This document shows positions 58,092 through 64,000 of a stretch of DNA of 64,000 nucleotides, piece after piece (the stretch's first letter is position 1; each line of letters starts with the position of its first letter). A model generated the notes under the pieces. That model was given only the letters and a program-made list of their open reading frames with translations, did no database searches and was not told the DNA's origin. The position numbers and the translations under genes are program-made. Source of the DNA: Paludibacter jiangxiensis (GTDB taxonomy: Bacteria; Bacteroidota; Bacteroidia; Bacteroidales; Paludibacteraceae); assembly GCF_001618385.1 (NCBI RefSeq), contig NZ_BDCR01000003.1, positions 186,001 to 250,000 of the forward strand. The letters are read 5' to 3'.

Positions 58092-58892
58092 TTATCCTTT
58101 ATGCTGTACTTTGCCGTGTCCGGTATGCGACAAATCCTCTAATTCACCATCACCGCAATAGGCAACATCCCCATGTCCAAGATTCTGAATTTTAATGGTA
58201 TGAGATGCAAATACTGTCGTATCGCCATGACCTATACTTTTGACATTAACATTTTTGGACACAAGATCAGTACCGGAAATATCACCATGCCCTTCGTTGC
58301 AGATGGACAGAGAATCGCACGAACCGGTCAAAACCATATCGCCTCTTCCTTTGTGGTTGATTTCAACGGCAGCACCTTTCAAATCCAGATTCAGGTCGCC
58401 TTTGCTGGCATTGTTAATGACTAAATCGTTGGTTTCGCATTTCAATGTGAAATCGCCATGATTCGTCGACATCACTTTTACTGAAGGAGCTTTCAGTTCG
58501 AGAAACACATCGCCGTGAGAAACCGTCTTGATTACCATTGCATATTTGGATTCGAGAGGTTTCACCGTTTTAATATCTGCATGTGAAGTCACATAAAGAG
58601 CTTCGAGTGCATGGCAATAAATAGTGATTTTGCCGTAAGTAAAGAGAGGAATTTTTTGGCGAAGATCCTGCGTTACGAAAAGCGTTTTGATAGAATTGTC
58701 CACCCGCACGCCGTCAATCAGGTTGTCGTCCATTTCAATCACCACCTTCTCTTCGTCCGACTGAACGATTTCCACGTTACACTGCGTGCAAAGATGAAGT
58801 TGTAAAAAGGGACTAACCGCTATCGTTTTACTGACAACGTTTCCGCTGCCTTTTTCATTAAATATTCTTCTGAGTTTTTTAAATGTCACCAT
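58092..58892 (-). CDS. GIN-domain (DUF2807) beta-helix protein without signal peptide
   Basis: A 266-residue protein of the putative-auto-transporter-adhesin head GIN family. After an N-terminal basic segment (TFKKLRRIFNEKGSGNV) it is built of ~20-residue turns that each carry an HGD-like motif: SHGDV, NHGDF, SKGDL, GRGDM, GHGDI, GHGDT, GHGDV and finally GHGKV. This fits a right-handed parallel beta-helix. GIN proteins usually have an export signal, but none is visible here, so it may be cytoplasmic, or the start may be wrong. It is divergent from an AraC-type regulator gene, with its own TATCTTTG promoter. Function unknown. Confidence 0.82.
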   Translation of the reverse strand: MVTFKKLRRIFNEKGSGNVVSKTIAVSPFLQLHLCTQCNVEIVQSDEEKVVIEMDDNLIDGVRVDNSIKTLFVTQDLRQKIPLFTYGKITIYCHALEALYVTSHADIKTVKPLESKYAMVIKTVSHGDVFLELKAPSVKVMSTNHGDFTLKCETNDLVINNASKGDLNLDLKGAAVEINHKGRGDMVLTGSCDSLSICNEGHGDISGTDLVSKNVNVKSIGHGDTTVFASHTIKIQNLGHGDVAYCGDGELEDLSHTGHGKVQHKG

Positions 58893-58941
58893 CTCAATAG
58901 AATTTTGGTATTAGAGTCTTCAGTTGTATATGTTAATCCGA

Positions 58942-58949
58942 CAAAGATA
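58942..58949 (-). promoter_or_regulatory. -7 promoter element of the GIN-domain gene
   Basis: On the minus strand this reads TATCTTTG, 50 bp before the ATG at 58892. Confidence 0.55.
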
Positions 58950-58993
58950 AACCACCATATACGATGTTCATTTATATATAAAGAAATTGTTTT

Positions 58994-59001
58994 TATATTT
59001 G
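58994..59001 (+). promoter_or_regulatory. -7 promoter element of the AraC-type gene
   Basis: TATATTTG (TAnnTTTG), 49 bp before ATG 59050. It overlaps the alternative upstream start at 58987, which is therefore rejected. It is back-to-back with the GIN-gene promoter. Confidence 0.6.
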
Positions 59002-59049
59002 CAGGATATTATTTTATATTATTTATTGCACATAGCTTCAAAAGACGCA

Positions 59050-59577
59050 ATGACAATTACAATCAACAACCAGACTTACTCTTTGAATGACAGCAAACTG
59101 GACACCGAAAGCATTGAGCAGCTTCTGACTTTCTGGACAAAAAAGCAGGCAGCTCTATCAATTTTCGAATCCGAAGAACTTTGTGTTTTTTGTCTCCAAA
59201 AGCCACAAATTTCAAAAACCCGGTTTTGTCACAACGATTACGACAAAGGCCGTTTGTTGTTTGCCCGTCAATACCTGCTGGATCACCTGACAATGCCCCC
59301 GACAATAGATGAACTTGCAAAAATTGCAGGAATTAACAGCTTCAAACTCAAAAACGGCTTCAAAGAACTGTTTGGCGATACCATCTACAGTTATCTGAAC
59401 AGTTTTCGCCTTGAAAAAGCTGTCAACATGATTGCTTTAGGCGAAAAAAACATGACTCAGATTGCTTTTGAGCTCGGTTTTTCCTCTCTTCAACATTTTA
59501 GTACAGCATTTAAAAAAGCATACGGGTGTTCGCCAAAAAAAATTAAATCTACCCCGGGCTTCCAGTTCAAACTATAG
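59050..59577 (+). CDS. AraC-family transcriptional regulator
   Basis: A 175-residue regulator. The C-terminal ~95 residues form the AraC double helix-turn-helix: TIDELAKIAGINSFKLKNGF, then LEKAVNMIALGEKNMTQIAF and ELGFSSLQHFSTAFKKAYG, ending CSPKKIKSTPG. The N-terminal ~75 residues lack a cupin-type sugar-binding pattern and include CVFCLQKPQISKTRFCHND with three cysteines, perhaps sensing metal or redox state. The start at 59050 follows a TATATTTG promoter. It is divergent from the GIN-domain gene with a 157-bp shared region and may control it. Confidence 0.88.
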   Translation: MTITINNQTYSLNDSKLDTESIEQLLTFWTKKQAALSIFESEELCVFCLQKPQISKTRFCHNDYDKGRLLFARQYLLDHLTMPPTIDELAKIAGINSFKLKNGFKELFGDTIYSYLNSFRLEKAVNMIALGEKNMTQIAFELGFSSLQHFSTAFKKAYGCSPKKIKSTPGFQFKL

Positions 59578-59662
59578 GTGGGCAAGAAAAAACTATTATA
59601 TTTGTTGCATCATTTTTCCAAAACAGGGAGCCCTCAGTCGTTTTTTAACCAAAACGATTACT

Positions 59663-59676
59663 CTTACGCCTAACAT
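59663..59676 (+). repeat. Partial boundary sequence, 14 bp
   Basis: CTTACGCCTAACAT equals the reverse complement of 13679-13692, extending into the 18-bp boundary shared by the two islands. It lies between the AraC-type and nitroreductase genes. Confidence 0.4.
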
Positions 59677-59749
59677 ACAAGGCTGTATTTACCTCCGTAA
59701 ACCAATGATACGGACGGTTCGTTTAACCAAAAACTAACTACTACCAAAA

Positions 59750-60376
59750 ATGAAAACACTGCTATTATCTGCTGTCTTTGTATGTTCATGCTCTTTGTTG
59801 TCAGCCCAAAATATTCAACTTCCACAACCTGTTCGTACAGGTGGTAAACCGTTGATGGATGCATTAAATCTGCGTCAGTCTGCCCGTCAGTTTGATTCTG
59901 AAAAAAATATTTCAAACCAAACGCTTTCCAACTTGTTGTGGGCGGCATGGGGTTTTAACCGGGAAAAGAAGAGAACTGCTCCTTCTTCGATGGACCGTCA
60001 GGAAATCGATTTGTATGTCGTTACAAAAGAAGGAATTTACAAATACGATGCAGCACAAAGTAATCTTGTGCTTATTGTAGCCGGAGATTATCGCAAAGAC
60101 ACAGGCATGCAATCCTATGTAGGCGAAGCTCCTTTAAACCTGGTATTTGTGTGCAACAAATCCAAGATCAATTCAAAAAGTGAAAGCGGACTGATTGAAG
60201 CAACTTATGCTAACAGCGGTTTCATTTCACAAAATATCTATTTGTTTTGCGCGTCAGAAGGGCTTTCAACAGTTGTACGCGCAAGCATTGTCAAGGAAAA
60301 ACTGGCAAAGATAATGAACCTGACCGATGACCAGATGATTACGCTGGCTCAAACCATCGGTTACCCTAAAAAGTAA
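59750..60376 (+). CDS. Exported nitroreductase-family protein (SagB/ThcOx-like)
   Basis: A 208-residue flavoprotein of the nitroreductase superfamily with a signal peptide (TLLLSAVFVCSCSLLSAQ), so it is predicted to act in the periplasm. FMN-binding LRQSARQFDSEKNISNQTL (~43-61), LLWAAWGFNREKKRTAPSSM (~63-82), and the C-terminal IGYPKK are typical of the SagB-type dehydrogenase-like group. The cofactor would have to be exported with or before the protein, a noteworthy feature of this subgroup. It is 51 bp upstream of the NlpC/LysM gene and possibly co-transcribed. Substrate unknown. Confidence 0.85.
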   Translation: MKTLLLSAVFVCSCSLLSAQNIQLPQPVRTGGKPLMDALNLRQSARQFDSEKNISNQTLSNLLWAAWGFNREKKRTAPSSMDRQEIDLYVVTKEGIYKYDAAQSNLVLIVAGDYRKDTGMQSYVGEAPLNLVFVCNKSKINSKSESGLIEATYANSGFISQNIYLFCASEGLSTVVRASIVKEKLAKIMNLTDDQMITLAQTIGYPKK

Positions 60377-60427
60377 TTTCAAACTCATACGCGGCTATTT
60401 GCAAGTCGCTAAAAACAATCTGACCCA

Positions 60428-63277
60428 ATGCGCTATTTAGTCTTTTTATTACTCATCTCAATAAATACTGTTTCACTTTCTGCAAAAGGGAAATCGTCCA
60501 ATTCCGTCACATTGCGCGATTCGTTGGTGCATTATGCAAAAACGTTAATCAACACGCCATATCGTTCAGGATCAAAAGGCCCAAGCGGATTCGATTGTTC
60601 CGGCTACACAAGCTATGTATACGGCAAATTCGGCATGTCACTCAATTCATCTTCCGGTTCGCAGGTAGCAAATGGGCAAGAAGTGGACATCGACAACCTC
60701 AAAAAAGGAGATTTGGTATTTTTCAAAGGCCACAACAACAAGAAATCTCGCATTGGTCACGTTGGTATCTTTCTGGACAAAAATCCTGATGGCAGCTTTA
60801 ATTTCATCCATTCGGCCAACGGTGGCGGCGTTCGCATCGACAACAGCAATTCCGGATATTATGCAAAACGCTACGTTACAGGATGTACTGTAATAGCCGA
60901 TAAGAAATTATATAAATTTGATCCCGTTCAGGTGAAATCGTTTTCTGGTTTTGACGACAACGTACAATATGCATCAACAGGCAAAACCCACAAAGTACGA
61001 AAAGGGGAATCGTTATATACAATTGCTCAGAAATACAATGTTTCGGAAGAGCAACTGAAAGAATGGAATAACATTAACGGTAACAAAATAAAACCGGGAC
61101 AAAAGCTTTCCATTCAGTCGGAACAAAAAAGTTCAAGCAAAGAATTAGCAAGCAACACTGATAAAAAACACGCAAAGGAACAAATTGCATCTGAAGGCAA
61201 GACCCACACTGTAAAAAAAGGAGAATCATTTTATACTATCGCAAAGAAATATCATATTTCTGAAGACGATCTGATCAAAGCCAATTCTAACAATGGAGAA
61301 AAAATTAAACCCGGAGATAAACTTCAAATCCCCGGCGGATCAGCTTCTGTCAAAAACGAATCACAGGAAAGTGTTGCCACAAAAACAGTTACTTCACGAC
61401 AAACCCACAAAGTAAAGAAAGGTGAAACTTTGTCTGAAATCGCCGAAAAATATCACACCACTACAGCAAAAATCAAACGCCTGAACGGACTATCTGGCAA
61501 CAAACTTAAACCGGGCGCAACACTGACAGTTCAAGAAATAGAAAAGGAAGTGCCTGTAAAAGAAACTAAAGCCGAAACAGCTTCAAAAGCCTCTAAAAAA
61601 GAGACTGTAAACGAAGAAGAACAAGCTACAAAAACAGCAACTTCACGCAAAACACATAAAGTGCGTAAAGGTGAGACCCTGTCTGAAATTGCCGACAAGT
61701 TTGGTGTTTCCGTTTCACAACTCAAAAAGTGGAACGGCCTTTCTAAAAACAAAGTGAAACCAGGAACTTATCTGACTGTTCAGTTGGCAGAAAAAGACGT
61801 TCCTGCAAAAGAAGCCAAAGCTGAAGCTGCTCCTAAAGCCTCTAAAAAAGAGACAGTAAACGAAGAAGAACAAGCTACAAAAACAGCAACTTCGCGCAAA
61901 ACTTATAAAGTTCGCAAAGGAGATACTTTGTCTGGAATCGCCGACAAATTCGGAGTCTCTGTATCACAACTCAAAAAATGGAACGGTCTTTCTAAAAACA
62001 AAGTAAAACCGGGAACTTATCTGACTGTTCAGATGACAGAAAAAGAAGTACCGGTAAAAGAAACTAAAGCCGAGACCACTTCTAAAGCCTCTAAAAAAGA
62101 GACTGTAAACGAAGAAGAACAAGCTACAAAAACCGTCACATCACGCAAATCTCACAAAGTGCGTAAGGGTGAGACCTTATCCAGAATTGCAGACAAGTTT
62201 GGTGTTTCTGTATCGCAGCTCAAGAAATGGAACGGAATTTCAAAAAACAAAGTGAAGCCGGGTACCTATCTTACAGTTCAGATGACAGAGAAAGAAGTTC
62301 CTGTAAAAGAAGCCAAAGTAACATCTGAAACAGAGACCTCTACCGTTCAAAAAGGAAACCCATCGGAAAAGACGCATGTCGTAGAAAAAGGAGAAACCCT
62401 CTATTCTATCGCCAAATCACACCACATATCAGCGCTCAAAATCAAAGAGCTGAACAACCTGACAGACAACCAAGTTCATGAAGGAGACGTACTATCTCTT
62501 GATCCCAACGCTCCGGTGACAAAAGCAAAAGAAGTGGTGCAAAACGAACCAAAAACCCAACAACCGGAGGTTGCTCCTGCTCAGAAAGAAGACGTAAAAC
62601 CTGTTGTATTAAGTGCGCAACCAACCGAAAAGATTGATACTCTGACTACCAGTTATAAGGTCAACAAAACTCACGTTGTACAAGACGGAGAAACACTGGA
62701 GTCGATAGCTGAACTCTATCAGGTCACACCGGCTCAGATAAAAAGCTGGAACGGAATTTCAAGAAAGAAAAACAAAGTAACTCCGGGGCAAAAGCTAACC
62801 ATTGAGACTGTAAAAAAAGAGTATGTTGTTGTATCTGCAAAAAAGAAAAGACCGGTAACGAAAGGAAAAACGACCAAGGAAGCAGTAGCTGCAGAAGAGC
62901 CCTACTCTGCCCCCGTAGTATCTACCAAACCTGTAAAAACAAGCCATACCGTTTCCAAAGGTGAAACACTCTTCACCATTGCTAAAGAAACGAACCTTAC
63001 GGTTGACCAGTTAAAAGAATACAATCATCTGAACAACACAGACGTAAAAGAAAATCAGGTTTTAAGTCTTATTCCTGACTCAACCAACGTGGTCAAAAAG
63101 GCTGAAATTAAAACAGCAATTACTACAAAACACATCAAATATGTTGTGAAGCCCGGAGATACATTGTTCTCTATAGCTAAAGCACACAACGTATCCGTTG
63201 ACGATCTGAAAGCTGCGAATGAAATCACCTCAGGTGAAGTCAATATCGGTCAGCAATTGCAAATTCCAGCACGCTAA
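60428..63277 (+). CDS. NlpC/P60 peptidoglycan hydrolase with ten LysM domains
   Basis: A 949-residue secreted protein. A signal peptide (YLVFLLLISINTVSLSAK) is followed by an NlpC/P60 domain (~33-155) with catalytic C57 (FDCSGYTS), H111 (RIGHVGIF) and H128 (FIHSANGG). Ten LysM modules follow, each ~44 residues (pattern K-x-H-x-V-x-KGETL-x-IA). Modules 4-6 and their linkers (KASKKETVNEEEQATKT) are almost identical, an ~82-residue unit repeated three times. It would bind peptidoglycan through LysM and cut D-Glu-diaminopimelate-type stem peptide bonds. Ten LysM modules is unusually many for this architecture. Its stop lies 6 bp before truA. Confidence 0.93.
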   Translation: MRYLVFLLLISINTVSLSAKGKSSNSVTLRDSLVHYAKTLINTPYRSGSKGPSGFDCSGYTSYVYGKFGMSLNSSSGSQVANGQEVDIDNLKKGDLVFFKGHNNKKSRIGHVGIFLDKNPDGSFNFIHSANGGGVRIDNSNSGYYAKRYVTGCTVIADKKLYKFDPVQVKSFSGFDDNVQYASTGKTHKVRKGESLYTIAQKYNVSEEQLKEWNNINGNKIKPGQKLSIQSEQKSSSKELASNTDKKHAKEQIASEGKTHTVKKGESFYTIAKKYHISEDDLIKANSNNGEKIKPGDKLQIPGGSASVKNESQESVATKTVTSRQTHKVKKGETLSEIAEKYHTTTAKIKRLNGLSGNKLKPGATLTVQEIEKEVPVKETKAETASKASKKETVNEEEQATKTATSRKTHKVRKGETLSEIADKFGVSVSQLKKWNGLSKNKVKPGTYLTVQLAEKDVPAKEAKAEAAPKASKKETVNEEEQATKTATSRKTYKVRKGDTLSGIADKFGVSVSQLKKWNGLSKNKVKPGTYLTVQMTEKEVPVKETKAETTSKASKKETVNEEEQATKTVTSRKSHKVRKGETLSRIADKFGVSVSQLKKWNGISKNKVKPGTYLTVQMTEKEVPVKEAKVTSETETSTVQKGNPSEKTHVVEKGETLYSIAKSHHISALKIKELNNLTDNQVHEGDVLSLDPNAPVTKAKEVVQNEPKTQQPEVAPAQKEDVKPVVLSAQPTEKIDTLTTSYKVNKTHVVQDGETLESIAELYQVTPAQIKSWNGISRKKNKVTPGQKLTIETVKKEYVVVSAKKKRPVTKGKTTKEAVAAEEPYSAPVVSTKPVKTSHTVSKGETLFTIAKETNLTVDQLKEYNHLNNTDVKENQVLSLIPDSTNVVKKAEIKTAITTKHIKYVVKPGDTLFSIAKAHNVSVDDLKAANEITSGEVNIGQQLQIPAR
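61530..62300 (+). repeat. Tandem ~246-bp coding repeat within the LysM gene
   Basis: Three near-identical units coding for a linker plus one LysM module (modules 4-6). They differ by scattered substitutions, with GTTTCTGTATC(A/G)CA(A/G)CT-type blocks conserved in all. The tract is liable to slippage or unequal recombination. Confidence 0.8.
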
Positions 63278-63283
63278 TTACCC

Positions 63284-64000
63284 GTGAAAAGAAGGTATTT
63301 CATCTGGCTGTCATATAACGGCACACACTACCACGGTTGGCAAATACAGCCCAATGGGGTATCCGTACAGGAAAAGCTACAGGAATCAATTTCTCTGCTA
63401 ATGCGGTTACATACCGACGTTATTGGCGCAGGCCGTACAGATGCCGGCGTTCATGCGCGCACCATGGTAGCCCATTTTGACGCAGAAGAGATTGAACAAC
63501 CCGAATTGTTCCTTAAGAAGCTAAATGGTGTCCTTCCTAACGATATTTCCGTGTGGGACCTAAAAAAGGTCAAGCTGGGAGCTCATGCCCGCTTTGACGC
63601 CATAAACCGCACATACGAATACTGGGTAACCCCGGAGAAAAATCCATTTCATCTCGAATCAGCAGCTCGCGTGCATAGTCCGCTCGATTTTGAAGCTATG
63701 AATCAAGCGGCGGCAGTATTACCCGAATATATCGACTTTACGAGCTTCAGCAAGCTCCATACAGACGTTAAGACCAACAATTGCACCATAATACAGGCAT
63801 ACTGGGCAAAACGGGGAGATATATGGGTATTTACCATCACTGCCAACCGATTTCTCAGAAATATGGTCCGGGCAATTGTAGGGACATTGCTCAAAGTAGG
63901 AAGAGGCCAATTAACCGAAAAAGATTTCAGAGCTATAATCGAGGCTAAAGACAGAGGTAAAGCCGGCTCTTCGGCTTATGCACACGGATTATATTTAACG
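63284..64000 (+). CDS. truA: tRNA pseudouridine synthase A, 3'-truncated by window end
   Basis: The frame is open from a GTG at 63284 to the window end (239 codons seen, about 90% of a normal TruA). It starts [20 protein letters not shown], the standard N-terminus, and has the catalytic aspartate in [11 protein letters not shown] (D53), [11 protein letters not shown] and [19 protein letters not shown], all conserved in the family. The enzyme converts U38-U40 in the anticodon arm of tRNAs to pseudouridine. GTG is chosen because no ATG lies near. The start is 6 bp after the NlpC/LysM stop, suggesting co-transcription. Confidence 0.93.
   Translation, partial: MKRRYFIWLSYNGTHYHGWQIQPNGVSVQEKLQESISLLMRLHTDVIGAGRTDAGVHARTMVAHFDAEEIEQPELFLKKLNGVLPNDISVWDLKKVKLGAHARFDAINRTYEYWVTPEKNPFHLESAARVHSPLDFEAMNQAAAVLPEYIDFTSFSKLHTDVKTNNCTIIQAYWAKRGDIWVFTITANRFLRNMVRAIVGTLLKVGRGQLTEKDFRAIIEAKDRGKAGSSAYAHGLYLT

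Noticed and set aside
61530-62300. Tandem repeat as a mobile or CRISPR-like element
   Set aside because: It stays in frame and encodes linker-LysM units, so it is an internal gene repeat.
1-64000. tRNA, rRNA, transposase or integrase genes
   Set aside because: None could be recognised by eye on either strand.

Overview
The window reads as a chromosomal segment of an anaerobic, plant-polysaccharide-degrading member of the Bacteroidales, plausibly Paludibacter-like. The assignment is an inference from gene content and signals, not from a marker-gene comparison. Supporting signs are many Bacteroidetes-type promoters (TAnnTTTG, several with TTTG about 19-20 bp upstream), a BACON-domain GH5 lipoprotein, GH97 and GIN-domain proteins, a carboxypeptidase-regulatory-domain TonB receptor, few Shine-Dalgarno sequences and intergenic DNA full of short palindromes. 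No rRNA, tRNA, CRISPR array, transposase or integrase was found.

Layout. 1-7.6 kb: housekeeping genes (truncated glycosyltransferase, GT4 glycosyltransferase, glyA, a four-helix-bundle IVP-type gene, phoH, then rel and lptB on the minus strand). 7.7-13.4 kb: a TonB-dependent receptor, a hairpin array, and a rhodanese plus CoA-disulfide-reductase-type oxidoreductase carrying three rhodanese domains. 13.4-18.5 kb: an AT-rich accessory island with two adjacent DUF262 genes, the first with a DUF1524 HNH-like end, resembling GmrSD-type restriction. 18.5-34 kb: mixed core genes (HAD hydrolase, hisB, rsmG, nitroreductase, two outer-membrane proteins, a candidate small RNA, miaA, a Spy-like protein, SDRs, a PhzF protein, a K+ channel, two isoprenylcysteine-methyltransferase-like proteins, ybeY). 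34-35.5 kb: a second AT-rich accessory island, with a uracil-DNA-glycosylase-like gene and a small beta-repeat gene.

36-51.3 kb is a glycan-degradation locus: BACON-GH5 endoglucanase, GH31, GH2, GH94 phosphorylase and two GH3 enzymes. This combination fits xyloglucan or mixed beta-glucan breakdown: the backbone is cut outside the cell, side chains are removed by GH31 and GH2, and cello-oligosaccharides are hydrolysed by GH3 or phosphorolysed in the cytoplasm by GH94. No SusC/SusD pair or dedicated regulator is present. 51.6-64 kb: a cupin gene with a Crp/Fnr-like operator, a 1256-residue TPR/DUF3857/transglutaminase protein followed by a GH97 enzyme, a GIN-domain protein divergent from an AraC regulator, a secreted nitroreductase, a secreted NlpC/P60 protein with ten LysM domains, and truA cut by the window end.

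The most notable point is that the two accessory islands are framed alike. Each has the same 18-bp sequence upstream of its genes and a copy of the same ~80-bp repeat downstream, and the second island is the mirror image of the first. Other points worth a second look: a promoter-terminator unit for a ~70-nt RNA behind a cluster of TCAAAATGA motifs; a five- to six-hairpin array whose outer arm overlaps the -33 box of the GH2 promoter; inverted word-like repeats that bracket the IVP gene and also occur without a gene; and three copies of a ~480-bp dispersed repeat.
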